Of a stretch of 64,000 nucleotides of DNA, positions 46,593-55,152 are shown piece by piece. Both the position numbers and the translations under genes were made by a program. This DNA is from Alphaproteobacteria bacterium (lineage in GTDB: Bacteria; Pseudomonadota; Alphaproteobacteria; Micropepsales; Micropepsaceae). Location: NCBI GenBank assembly GCA_025350465.1, contig JANXXU010000011.1, positions 1 to 64,000 on the forward strand. The letters are read 5' to 3'. Under the pieces are notes generated by a model, which had not been told where the DNA came from, made no database searches, and was given only the letters and a program-made list of their open reading frames with translations. The first letter of the stretch is position 1; the number at the start of each line of letters is the position of its first letter.

Positions 46593-47963
46593 GTGACGAA
46601 GACCAGACTACTTCTTACTGCCTCTGCTGTTGCGGTAGCGTTTGCTGCAACCAGCGCATGGGCCAAGGTGCCTGCCGACCAAGCTGCTCGGCTCGGTAAG
46701 GACCTGACGCCGATGGGTGGTGAGATGGCGGGGACGACCGATGGTTCGGTACCCGCTTGGACGGGCGGTCTCACCGCGCCGCCCGCTGGCGTCAAGTTCG
46801 ACGCCAAGACTCAGAACCCGCCCAACCCGTTCCCTGGCGATAAACCGGCTTTCACGGTGAACGCAGGCAACATGGGGCAATACGCTGACAAGCTGCTCGA
46901 CGGCTACAAACAGCTGATGAAGCTCTACCCGACCTATCACATGAACGTGTACCAATCGCGGCGCACGTGTTCCTTGCCGGAGTACGTTTACTCGGCGATC
47001 AAGAACAACGCGACGGTTGGCGACCTGACTGCGGATGGTGACGGCGTCACCGGCGCGATCATGGGCGTTCCGTTCCCCATCGCCTCGAACGGCATGGAAA
47101 TTGTTTGGAACAAGAAGCTCGGCTTCCGCAACTTCAAAGTCACGCGTCAGTTCGCGGCGGCGCCCGTTCAGCGTAACGGCTCGTACAACCTGATCACGGT
47201 TCAAGACGAAGCCATTTTGCGCTGGTCGGATCCTTCCAAGAAGCATGCGGAAGATCTGAACAACGTCTCGATCCTTTACATCGCGAACACGATCGCGCCG
47301 GCCCGTTTGGCGGGTAACGTGATTTTGGTTCACGAGTCGCTGAATGCGGCGGTCGATCCGCGCAAGGCTTGGTCGTACAATCCCGGCACGCGCCGCGTTC
47401 GTCGCGCTCCGGACATTGCCTATGACAATCCGGGCACGAACACGGACGCTATGTCGACGTCGGACGCCTTCGACGGCTACAACGGCGCCATGGATCGCTA
47501 CAACTGGACGACAAAGGGTCGTAGCGTAAAGTTCATCTCCTACAACGACTATGACGCGATCAACACCAAGTACGCGGACTTCGTGAAGCCCTCGCACTTG
47601 AACCAAGACCGCGTTCGTTATGAGCCGCATCGCGTGTGGACGGTCCAGGCCGACCTGAAGCCCGGCGCGCGGCATGTCTACGCCCGCCGCGTTATGCACC
47701 TCGACGAGGATGCGCAGATCGTTGACGCCGCCGAGAACTATGACGGCCGCGGCCAGCTGTGGCGCTTCCAGGAAGTGCAGGTTGCCAACTACTACCACGT
47801 TCCAACCTGCGGCGGCGCCGCGGAGATCGTGTACGACTTGCTTGACGGCCGCTATCTGGCGCTGTCGATGCGGAACGAGGAGCCGCCGGTGAACTACTTC
47901 GCCGACGAACTCCAGGAGAGCCGCTATACGCCGGAAGCCATCCGCACACTCGGCGTTCGCTGA
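46593..47963 (+). CDS. DUF1329 protein (LolA-like fold)
   Basis: About 456 residues. I favour the GTG at 46593: GGAGGAA lies at a proper distance, whereas ATG 46587 is too close to it. A signal peptide (LLLTASAVAVAFAATSAWA) is followed by the family start KVPADQAARLGKDLTPMGGE. The domain is related to LolA-type lipid carriers and almost always accompanies DUF1302. The likely role is to ferry a lipid-like molecule through the periplasm. The 44-nt gap to DUF1302 indicates one transcript. Confidence 0.88.
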   Translation: MTKTRLLLTASAVAVAFAATSAWAKVPADQAARLGKDLTPMGGEMAGTTDGSVPAWTGGLTAPPAGVKFDAKTQNPPNPFPGDKPAFTVNAGNMGQYADKLLDGYKQLMKLYPTYHMNVYQSRRTCSLPEYVYSAIKNNATVGDLTADGDGVTGAIMGVPFPIASNGMEIVWNKKLGFRNFKVTRQFAAAPVQRNGSYNLITVQDEAILRWSDPSKKHAEDLNNVSILYIANTIAPARLAGNVILVHESLNAAVDPRKAWSYNPGTRRVRRAPDIAYDNPGTNTDAMSTSDAFDGYNGAMDRYNWTTKGRSVKFISYNDYDAINTKYADFVKPSHLNQDRVRYEPHRVWTVQADLKPGARHVYARRVMHLDEDAQIVDAAENYDGRGQLWRFQEVQVANYYHVPTCGGAAEIVYDLLDGRYLALSMRNEEPPVNYFADELQESRYTPEAIRTLGVR

Positions 47964-47982
47964 GGCGGTTATGATGTGAAGT

Positions 47983-48024
47983 CGGCCGGCCTCCGTTTCT
48001 TCGGGGGCCGGCCGTTATCATTTT
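47983..48024 (+). terminator. Rho-independent terminator after the DUF1329 gene
   Basis: CGGCCGGCC (47983-47991) pairs perfectly with GGCCGGCCG (48006-48014), with a 14-nt loop, and TTATCATTTT follows. It lies within the cluster, 30 nt before the YCF48-like start, so it may attenuate expression of the downstream genes relative to DUF1302/DUF1329. Confidence 0.75.
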
Positions 48025-48054
48025 GAAGGCTCAATTTCGCCGGGAGTTCGGTTC

Positions 48055-49233
48055 ATGCTCGGGTCCAAGTTCAGACCGCTGATGTCTCGCGTCTCGCTCG
48101 CCGCGGCCCTTCTGGCGGCGCCGCATCTCGCCGCTCAGGCTTTCGCCACTGAAACGACGCTCAGCGACAAGCCCGCGGTGGCGACGTCGCATGCGACCGA
48201 GGCACTGCTCTTGGGCGTGGCGCGCGCCGGCTCTCGCATTGTGGCGGTCGGCGAATATGGCGACGTCGTCTTGTCGGACGATGACGGCAAGACCTGGCGC
48301 CAGGCGAAATCCGTTCCCACCCAAGTCACGTTGACCGCGGTTTGTTTCGTCGACGACAAGATCGGCTGGGCGGTCGGCCACGATACCGTCATCCTCCAAA
48401 CGACGGACGCCGGCGAGACCTGGCACAAACAATTCGGCGGCGGCGCCAGCGACAACGCGTTGCTCACGGTAGCGTTTTGGGACGCCAACCATGGCCTCGC
48501 CATGGGCGCCTTCAACTTCACGGCCGAGACAAAGGACGCCGGCAAAACGTGGACCGAGCGCAAAACGCTCAATCCCATTCAAGTGAAGCCCGGCACGGTA
48601 CCGGCGGCTCCGGCGCCGGGCGGCGCGCCTGGGGCAGCTCCACCGGCACCGGCAGCTCACGCACCGGCAGCACATGCGCCAGCGGCCGGCGCAGATGATG
48701 GTGCTGCGGATTCCAAAGATCCCTATGCCGCCGCTACGGGTGACGAGAACCATCTCAACGCAGCGTTCGTGGGCCCTGCCGGCGCCATGTACGTGGCGGC
48801 GGAAGCGGGCGCCGTATTTCGTTCGTTCGACAACGGTGTGACCTGGGACAAGATCCTGACGGGTTACAACGGATCGTTTTGGGGTGGCTTGGCGGCCAAG
48901 GATGGCACGCTCTACATCACCGGCATGCACGGCAATATTTGGCATTCGACCGATAAGGGCGCGATCTGGACGAAGCTCGACACCGCCGGCGCCGACCAGT
49001 CCGTCGCGATGGGCCTGCAGCTCAAGGACGGCAAGTTCGTCTTCGTCGGACTTGGTGGTCAGGTCCTTTATTCGGCCGACGGTCAGAAATTTACGCTGAC
49101 CTATCGCGAGGATCGTAAGGGCTTGAACGCGGTCCTCGAAGACGGCGCCGATCGGCTGCTGGTCTTCGGCGAGACCGGGATCAAAGAACAGCCGATGACA
49201 CCCCCGGCGACGGCCCCGCAGCCGCAGGGCTAA
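48055..49233 (+). CDS. YCF48-like secreted beta-propeller
   Basis: 392 residues. A signal peptide ends near AAQAFA. Asp-box/BNR-like repeats recur: SDDDGKTW, TTDAGETW, TKDAGKTW, SFDNGVTW and STDKGAIW, each with the D-G-x-W spacing of YCF48-type propellers. An Ala/Pro/His low-complexity insertion interrupts the blades at about residues 182-217. Such propellers often accompany DUF1302/DUF1329 and may act as a scaffold or binding protein in the envelope. Confidence 0.85.
   Translation: MLGSKFRPLMSRVSLAAALLAAPHLAAQAFATETTLSDKPAVATSHATEALLLGVARAGSRIVAVGEYGDVVLSDDDGKTWRQAKSVPTQVTLTAVCFVDDKIGWAVGHDTVILQTTDAGETWHKQFGGGASDNALLTVAFWDANHGLAMGAFNFTAETKDAGKTWTERKTLNPIQVKPGTVPAAPAPGGAPGAAPPAPAAHAPAAHAPAAGADDGAADSKDPYAAATGDENHLNAAFVGPAGAMYVAAEAGAVFRSFDNGVTWDKILTGYNGSFWGGLAAKDGTLYITGMHGNIWHSTDKGAIWTKLDTAGADQSVAMGLQLKDGKFVFVGLGGQVLYSADGQKFTLTYREDRKGLNAVLEDGADRLLVFGETGIKEQPMTPPATAPQPQG
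48600..48695 (+). repeat. Low-complexity Ala/Pro/His insertion in the propeller gene
   Basis: The DNA carries related GCACCGGCAGCTCAC-type units coding for APAAH repeated in tandem, preceded by Pro/Gly/Ala codons. The repeats are imperfect at the third codon position. This would form a flexible linker between propeller blades and may vary in length between strains. Confidence 0.7.
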
Positions 49234-49337
49234 GAACTAGACCTTTCCGGTACTGAGAACGGGCGCGCCAGCCGCCTGTGTCAGGCTGCGCTGTGGCCGG
49301 CCGGGGAATTGGTGGAACCGCATGGCCCTGACTGGAG

Positions 49338-49369
49338 GTGACGGTCGAGCCCGTCACGGATCGTGACGG
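49338..49369. promoter_or_regulatory. Three alternating GTGACGG half-sites before the diiron genes
   Basis: GTGACGG (49338-49344), its complement CCGTCAC (49351-49357) and GTGACGG again (49363-49369) alternate in orientation. The last two form a perfect 19-bp palindrome, CCGTCACG-GAT-CGTGACGG. The spacing of 12-13 bp is near one helical turn. The site lies 85-115 bp upstream of the first diiron gene, which suggests a dimeric regulator binding cooperatively. Confidence 0.6.
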
Positions 49370-49453
49370 TAGCGTCATTTTTACTTGTCTCCGCCGCTAG
49401 TCGTCGTACCATCGGGCAACAGCGCAACCGAATTGCCCTTATGGAGGATTGAG

Positions 49454-50578
49454 ATGAGCGGATTGACCAACATCACCAAGGACCCGGCCTACAACGCCGT
49501 CGATCCTGACGATTTTCGCTCCATGATGGATATCGAGCGCTACGGCGCGCGAACGTCCGCTTTCGACAAGATCATTTCCGCGACTCACGATCACTTCTGG
49601 GATCCGCTCGACAAGAAATACATCGATTTCGCCGAGCCCTTCGATCTGGAGAAGAACTACATTGTCGACCCCGACCTGATGACCGAGCTGAAAACCGCCG
49701 TCGGCGATAAGCTCGACGAGCGCGGGAAGATCAAGCTCACCAATCTCAACACGCTGTGGTCGTTCTCGAGCATCTTGCACGGCGAGCAAGGCGCGCTCTC
49801 GCTCTCGGCGTCCCTCTGCCACATTCTTCGTGATCCGGGCGCGCAGGAATACGCCGCCAATCAGACGCGCGAGGAAGCGCGCCACGTCACCGCCTTCAGC
49901 CGCTATATCCACGCGCGCTGGGGCAAGCCCGTGGCCGTCGGCCCCGCGCTCGGTGATCTTCTGACCGACCTCGTGCTTTCGCCGCTCGTCTGGAAGAAGC
50001 TCGTCGGCATGCAGATGCTGGTCGAGGGCTTGGCCATGGGCGCCTTTGCGACCTTCTATCAAAAGGGAAACGATCCCCTGATGGTCAAGCTGTGCCAGCT
50101 CGTCATGACGGACGAGGCCTTCCACCACAAATTCGGAAAAATATGGGCCGACCGCACGATCCCGCACCTTTCCAAAGGCGAGGCCGAGAAGATCGAGGAT
50201 TGGGCCTGGGAGGTCTTCCAGGTGCTGCTCTTCAACCTCGCAAGCCCCGATCAGAAGAGTTGGATATACGTTGAACTTGGGCTTGATCCCGCCTGGGTGC
50301 AGGCCGCGTTCATGGAAGCCATGACCGACGCCAACATCCGTACCGAGCTGCAGGAAGGGACGAACATCTTCCGCGTGCTTATCAAAACCTTGCTCAAGGC
50401 CGGCATCATCACCGACCGTACGCGCAACAACTACGCGGCCTTCATCGACATGTCCGAACTCCATGCCGAGGGCGAGCGCATGATCGGCGACGACATCGCC
50501 GAGGAAGGCATCAAATATCTGATGAAGCTGAACGGCGGCCACATGTTGCGCACGCCTTCAAGCATCGCGGCGGAATAG
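49454..50578 (+). CDS. Ferritin-like diiron protein, copy 1
   Basis: 374 residues from ATG 49454, with GGAGG upstream. The complete carboxylate-bridged diiron ligand set is visible: Glu111 (HGEQGAL), Glu141-x-x-His144 (EEARH), Glu191 (LVEGLA) and Glu221-x-x-His224 (DEAFHHKFG). This is the E/ExxH/E/ExxH pattern of R2-like oxidases and oxygenases. There is no signal peptide, so it is cytoplasmic. The substrate is unknown; an O2-dependent hydroxylation, desaturation or N-oxidation is plausible. A paralogue follows 19 nt downstream. Confidence 0.85.
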   Translation: MSGLTNITKDPAYNAVDPDDFRSMMDIERYGARTSAFDKIISATHDHFWDPLDKKYIDFAEPFDLEKNYIVDPDLMTELKTAVGDKLDERGKIKLTNLNTLWSFSSILHGEQGALSLSASLCHILRDPGAQEYAANQTREEARHVTAFSRYIHARWGKPVAVGPALGDLLTDLVLSPLVWKKLVGMQMLVEGLAMGAFATFYQKGNDPLMVKLCQLVMTDEAFHHKFGKIWADRTIPHLSKGEAEKIEDWAWEVFQVLLFNLASPDQKSWIYVELGLDPAWVQAAFMEAMTDANIRTELQEGTNIFRVLIKTLLKAGIITDRTRNNYAAFIDMSELHAEGERMIGDDIAEEGIKYLMKLNGGHMLRTPSSIAAE

Positions 50579-50597
50579 CGACTAGAGGGACGGGCAA

Positions 50598-51719
50598 ATG
50601 ACCGAATTGACCAACATCACCAAGGACGCCGCCTACGATGCGGTGGATCCGAAGGATTTTCGCTCGATGATGGATGTCGAGCGTTATGGCGCGCGCTCGA
50701 CGGCCTTCGACAAGATCATTTCGGCGACGCACGATCATTTCTGGGACCCGCTTGATCCCAAATACATCGACTTCTCGGCGCCGTTCGATCTCGAGAACGA
50801 ATACATCATGCCGCCGTTCTTGAATCTCGATCTGCAAACCGCGATCGGCGACAGGTTGAACGAAAAGCAGAAGATCAAGCTGGTCAACGCCTCCGCTCAT
50901 TGGGGTTTGTCGTCGATTCTGCACGGCGAGCAGGGCGCGCTGTCGCTGTCGGCCTCGCTTTGTCACATTCTGCGCGATCCGGGCGCCCAGGAATACGCGG
51001 CCAACCAAGCGCGCGAGGAAGCGCGTCACGTCACCGGCTTCACGAAGTACGTCCAGGCGCGTTGGGGCAAACCGCTGCCGGTCGGACCAGCGCTCGGCAA
51101 CCTTCTCTCCGAGATGGTGCTCTCGCCTTATGTTTGGAAGAAACTTGTCGGCATGCAGATGCTGGTCGAAGGTCTCGCCATGGGTGCCTTCGCCACCAAT
51201 TATCAGTACACGAACGATCCATTGCTGAAGCGCCTTTGCCAACTCGTCATGACGGACGAGGCCTTCCACCACAAATTCGGCAAGATATGGGCCGATCGAA
51301 CGATTCCGCATCTCTCCGAGACGGAGCGCAATCTGATCGAGGATTGGGCGGCGCAAGTATTCCAGGGTCTGCTCTTCAACCTCGGCAGCCCGGAGCAAAA
51401 GAAGCCGATCTACGCGCAGTTCGGCATCGATTGGGAATGGGCGCAAAACGCCTTCCGCGAAGCCTTCACCGACGCGCGCGTGCGCGAACGCATGAAGGAT
51501 TCCACCAACATCTTCCGCGTCTTGATCAAGACCTTGCTCAAAGCCCGGATCATCACCGACCGCACGCGCGGCACTTATGCGGCCTTTGTCGATATGGCCG
51601 AATTACACCACGAGGGCGACCGTATGATCGGCGACGACATCGCCGAGGAAGGCATCAAATATCTGATGCAGATCAACGGCGGCATGGGCCGCACGCCGAT
51701 AGGTATCGCAGCGGAATAA
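50598..51719 (+). CDS. Ferritin-like diiron protein, copy 2
   Basis: 373 residues, aligning end to end with copy 1 at roughly 70% identity by eye. The same ligands occur: HGEQGAL, EEARH, LVEGLA and DEAFHHKFG. Differences cluster at about residues 70-105 and 240-300. These could line the substrate tunnel or the dimer face. The ribosome site GAGGGACGGGCAA is weaker than for copy 1. The two may form a heterodimer or act on different substrates. No redox partner is adjacent. Confidence 0.85.
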   Translation: MTELTNITKDAAYDAVDPKDFRSMMDVERYGARSTAFDKIISATHDHFWDPLDPKYIDFSAPFDLENEYIMPPFLNLDLQTAIGDRLNEKQKIKLVNASAHWGLSSILHGEQGALSLSASLCHILRDPGAQEYAANQAREEARHVTGFTKYVQARWGKPLPVGPALGNLLSEMVLSPYVWKKLVGMQMLVEGLAMGAFATNYQYTNDPLLKRLCQLVMTDEAFHHKFGKIWADRTIPHLSETERNLIEDWAAQVFQGLLFNLGSPEQKKPIYAQFGIDWEWAQNAFREAFTDARVRERMKDSTNIFRVLIKTLLKARIITDRTRGTYAAFVDMAELHHEGDRMIGDDIAEEGIKYLMQINGGMGRTPIGIAAE

Positions 51720-51991
51720 TCGCCGCGAGCGCGGGCTACCAGCCGAACTGAGAGCCAGTGGCCCACCTAATTCGCGTAGTCGTCCTTCCCTTTAATGATG
51801 CGCCAGCGCCCGTTTGCAACCAAGGGCGCATGGAGAAGCTGCCATTATGGAGACCCTGACACGCTAGTCCCCTGAAATCGGCCATGTCGAACGTCGGGGC
51901 GATCGAATGCGAGCATCGAAACCATGCCCGCAACGGCAATGACAGGGGCCGCTCCGTCCGCATAATGACAGTCTCAATCTCGGAGGCCGTT

Positions 51992-52417
51992 ATGCGAACC
52001 AAACTGCAGTGGACGAGCGTTATCCTGTTTATGGCCGTCAGCACCTTTCTCGTGGCGTTCGGACTGCTCTATTCCAATGCCAACGACCTGCTTTGGTTCC
52101 ATGCCGCGGCCGTACCGCCGGAGGCGCTCGAAAAAATTCGCCCGCTCTATTTCGCGTTGATGAAACTGATCGGCGGCGCTTCGATCGGGCTCGGGATACT
52201 GGGCGGCTTCGTCGTGCTGGGTCCCATGCGCCAAGGCGTGCCTTGGGCCGCGACATTCGTGTCGTTGACCTATTGGATCGCCTTCGGCGTTGCGGCGTTT
52301 ACCGCAATCCGCCTTAACGAACTTACGAACGCGCCGGTCGCCTGGTACAACATGGCGATCCTGTCGGCCCTCACGGCGGCCGCTTACGGTGCGCACACGC
52401 TGGCCTCGCGGCGTTGA
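51992..52417 (+). CDS. Four-helix integral membrane protein of unknown function
   Basis: 141 residues from ATG 51992, which has GGAGG at a 6-nt spacing; an ATG at 51965 is weaker. Four hydrophobic helices are evident, with conserved-looking polar spots between the first two (LLYSNANDLLWFH) and few charges elsewhere. No motif points to a transporter or enzyme family. The 272 bp before it, after the second diiron gene, hold nothing that I can support as a gene. Confidence 0.7.
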   Translation: MRTKLQWTSVILFMAVSTFLVAFGLLYSNANDLLWFHAAAVPPEALEKIRPLYFALMKLIGGASIGLGILGGFVVLGPMRQGVPWAATFVSLTYWIAFGVAAFTAIRLNELTNAPVAWYNMAILSALTAAAYGAHTLASRR

Positions 52418-52475
52418 GGTTGGGCACTGCCCGGCCTCTTCATTTGTGGCCCACGGCTTGAGTAATCTGTGGGCC

Positions 52476-53123
52476 ATGAGCCTCTTTCCCGACCTTGCCG
52501 AAACACTGCCAGACGGCGTTCGCCTTTGGCGCCGGCGTCTCGCACCCGGTGCGCAGATGGCCTTGCTCGACGATGTCGCGCGCACGCTTGAGGCGGCGCC
52601 GCCCTATCGCCCGCAAATGCGCACCGGGGCCTATGTGATCAATCGCATGTCGAATTGCGGATCGCTCGGATGGATCTCGGACACGCGCGGCTATCGCTAC
52701 GAGCCGCTCCATCCCGAGACGGGCAAGGCGTGGCCGCCGATTCCCGTCGAACTCGGGCGGATCGGGGCCGACTGCACGCGTGAAGCGGGGTTCGCGGACT
52801 ACGAACCGGACGCCTGCTTGATCAACATCTACGAAGCGAGCGGCAAGTTGAACCTGCATCGCGACTACGATGAGGCGGATTTTCGCTGGCCGGTGGTCTC
52901 GTTCAGCCTGGGCGCGGACGCTGAATTCCTGCTTGGCGGTTTCAAGCGCGCCGATCCGACACACCGCCTCGTGCTGCACTCCGGAGACATCCTCGTCTTC
53001 GGCGGCCCGAGCCGCCTGCGCTACCACGGGGTGCGCAAGATTTTTCCCGGCACCTCGCCCGTCGATCATTCGGTTTTGCCGGAAGGCGGGCGGATCAATC
53101 TAACGCTGCGGCGCGCCCGTTGA
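52476..53123 (+). CDS. alkB: AlkB-type 2-oxoglutarate/Fe(II) DNA-repair dioxygenase
   Basis: About 215 residues from ATG 52476. It repairs alkylated bases such as 1-methyladenine by oxidative demethylation. The iron ligands HRDYDE (HxD) and the later His in RYHGVRK are present, with the 2-oxoglutarate-binding Arg in RINLTLRRAR. The N-terminal RTGAYVINRMSNCGSLGW matches the nucleotide-recognition lid. It is not next to ada; it stands alone here. Confidence 0.93.
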   Translation: MSLFPDLAETLPDGVRLWRRRLAPGAQMALLDDVARTLEAAPPYRPQMRTGAYVINRMSNCGSLGWISDTRGYRYEPLHPETGKAWPPIPVELGRIGADCTREAGFADYEPDACLINIYEASGKLNLHRDYDEADFRWPVVSFSLGADAEFLLGGFKRADPTHRLVLHSGDILVFGGPSRLRYHGVRKIFPGTSPVDHSVLPEGGRINLTLRRAR

Positions 53124-53188
53124 TTTGCTCGCCTGCGGGCGCTCTTCTAACATCGCCGGCGATCCAAGCCGCAACAAGCGAGAGCTTC

Positions 53189-54340
53189 ATGGCTGACCTC
53201 CAGGCTGCCGCCCGCGGCTTCCACGCAGAGCTTCGCTCGCGCGCCGGCGAAATCGAGTCCGGGCGCAGGTTGCCCGCCGACATTGCGAAGCGCTTTGCCG
53301 AAGCAGGCTTCTATAGGCCGTGCGTGCCGCAAGCCTACGGTGGCCTTGAAAGCGATCCGCTGACGCTCTCCAATTTGATCGAAACGATTGCCGAAGCTGA
53401 CGGCTCGGCCGCCTGGTGCGTGATGATCGCGGCGACGACGGGATTGGTCGCGGCCTATATGCCGCCCGCAACCGCGCGCGTGATCTTCGAGCGCGATCCC
53501 AACGTCATCCTCGCTGGCGTGTTCGCACCACGCGGCAAGGCCGTTGAGGAGGGCGCGCAGTATGTCGTCAACGGCCGGTGGCAATGGGGCTCGGGCTCTC
53601 CGAACGCGAAATGGATTGCTGGCGGCTGCGTTGTCCTGCGGGACGGAAAGCCCGCGTTGTTACCGTCGGGTGTGCCCGATTCGCGCATGATGATTGTCGC
53701 CGTCGAAGACGCCGAGTTGATGAACAACTGGGACGTCTCGGGCCTCTGCGGCACGGGCAGTCAGGATTTTGCCTTCAAGGACGTTCGCGTTGCGAAGGAA
53801 ATGAGCGTGAGCTTGATGTCGGACAAACCCTTGGCGCGCCCGCTCTATGCCTTCCCGGTGTTCGGGTTGCTCGCCGCGGGAATCGCCTCCGTTATGCTGG
53901 GCCTCGGGCGCGCCGCGATTTGCGAATTGATCGCCATCGCCGGCGGTAAGACACCTGAGGGCCAGCGCAAACCGCTGGCCGCACGAGCCAAGACGCAAGA
54001 AGACGTCGCCGAGGCCGAAGCGCTGTTGAGTTCGGCCCGCGCCTATTTTCGCGACAGTATCGCAAAGGCTTGGGATGAAGCGCGCCGCGGCGAGAGCTTG
54101 TCGGTCGAAGCGCGCCGCGATCTGCGTCTCTCGGCGACGCACGCGGCACGCTCAAGCGTTCGCGCTGTCGATCTCATGTATCATCTCGGCGGCGGCACCT
54201 CGGTTTATAGGTCTTCACCGTTGCAGCGCATCTTTCGTGACGTCCACGTAGCGAGTCAGCATATGATGGTGGCGCCCACAACGATGGAGCTTGCGGGAAG
54301 GCTGCTTCTCGGACAGGAAGCGGAGCTATCGCAGCTATGA
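53189..54340 (+). CDS. Acyl-CoA-dehydrogenase-fold flavin monooxygenase-like protein
   Basis: About 383 residues from ATG 53189. The helical N-domain (ADIAKRFAEAGFYRPCVPQAYGG), a beta middle domain (VNGRWQWGSGSPNAKW) and a C-terminal four-helix bundle (VDLMYHLGGGTSVYRSSPLQR, RIFRDVHVASQHMM) match the HpaB/DszC-type group of two-component flavin monooxygenases better than true acyl-CoA dehydrogenases; the catalytic Glu of the latter is not evident. It starts after alkB and overlaps dapB by ATGA. Confidence 0.82.
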   Translation: MADLQAAARGFHAELRSRAGEIESGRRLPADIAKRFAEAGFYRPCVPQAYGGLESDPLTLSNLIETIAEADGSAAWCVMIAATTGLVAAYMPPATARVIFERDPNVILAGVFAPRGKAVEEGAQYVVNGRWQWGSGSPNAKWIAGGCVVLRDGKPALLPSGVPDSRMMIVAVEDAELMNNWDVSGLCGTGSQDFAFKDVRVAKEMSVSLMSDKPLARPLYAFPVFGLLAAGIASVMLGLGRAAICELIAIAGGKTPEGQRKPLAARAKTQEDVAEAEALLSSARAYFRDSIAKAWDEARRGESLSVEARRDLRLSATHAARSSVRAVDLMYHLGGGTSVYRSSPLQRIFRDVHVASQHMMVAPTTMELAGRLLLGQEAELSQL

Positions 54341-55152
54341 CCGACATCCGCCTCGTGATCGCGGGCGCCACGGGCCGCATGGGCCACGCCATCATCCGCG
54401 CCGCTCTGAAAACTCCGGGCATAAAATTGCATGCGGGCCTCGCGTCGCCCTCGAATCCGGCGCAAGGAAAAGATCTGGGCGCGCTGATCGGTCACGAGTC
54501 TTTAGGCGTCTTTGTCGGCGCCGATCCGCTCGCGGCCATCGCCAAGGCCGATGCCGTAGTGGATTTTACGACGCCGTCGGTCAGCTTGGCGCTCGCCGAT
54601 CTGTGCGCTCAAGCGCGCATCGTTCATGTCGTCGGCACAACCGGTTTCGATGACAGCGCCGGCAAGCGCTTCGCCGCCGCCGCGCGTCACGCCACGATCG
54701 TCAAATCAGGCAATTTCAGTCTCGGCGTCAACGTCCTGGCGGGATTGGTCGAACTGGCCGCGCGCGCCCTCGGTCCCGATTTCGATGTCGAATTGATGGA
54801 GATCCATCATCGCTTGAAGGCCGATGCGCCGTCGGGGACGGCGTTGCTGCTCGGCGAAGCGGCGGCGAAGGGTCGTGGCGGTAATCTCTTCGAGTTGCGC
54901 ACGAAGCCGCATGACGGTCTGGCCGGTCCACGACCGCGCGGCACCATCGGCTTTGCCAGCCTGCGGGGCGGGACCGTCGTCGGGGATCATGGCGCGATCT
55001 TGGCAGGCGAGGGCGAGCGCCTCGAGCTTTGGCACAAGGCCGAGGACCGGACCATCTTTGCCAAAGGCGCGCTCAAGGCCGCGCTGTGGGGCCAAGGCAA
55101 GGGGCCCGGTCTCTTCGACATGCAGGATGTTTTAGGTTTGCGCGCGCGTTAG
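54337..55152 (+). CDS. dapB: 4-hydroxy-tetrahydrodipicolinate reductase
   Basis: 271 residues; the second committed step of the lysine/diaminopimelate branch. The nucleotide motif VIAGATGRMGHAII, the GTTGF loop, the catalytic EIHHRLKADAPSGTAL and the C-terminal H/D region are present. The ATG overlaps the previous stop by 4 nt, so it is coupled to the flavin enzyme gene. Its TAG shares TTAG with the convergent DUF2244 stop. Confidence 0.96.
   Translation: MTDIRLVIAGATGRMGHAIIRAALKTPGIKLHAGLASPSNPAQGKDLGALIGHESLGVFVGADPLAAIAKADAVVDFTTPSVSLALADLCAQARIVHVVGTTGFDDSAGKRFAAAARHATIVKSGNFSLGVNVLAGLVELAARALGPDFDVELMEIHHRLKADAPSGTALLLGEAAAKGRGGNLFELRTKPHDGLAGPRPRGTIGFASLRGGTVVGDHGAILAGEGERLELWHKAEDRTIFAKGALKAALWGQGKGPGLFDMQDVLGLRAR

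Noticed and set aside
46608-47798. 396-codon open frame on the minus strand
   Set aside because: Opposite the DUF1329 gene; rich in Arg and Val without any domain.
53189-54340. True acyl-CoA dehydrogenase
   Set aside because: The catalytic Glu region of acyl-CoA dehydrogenases is not evident, and the C-terminal motifs fit flavin-dependent monooxygenases better.
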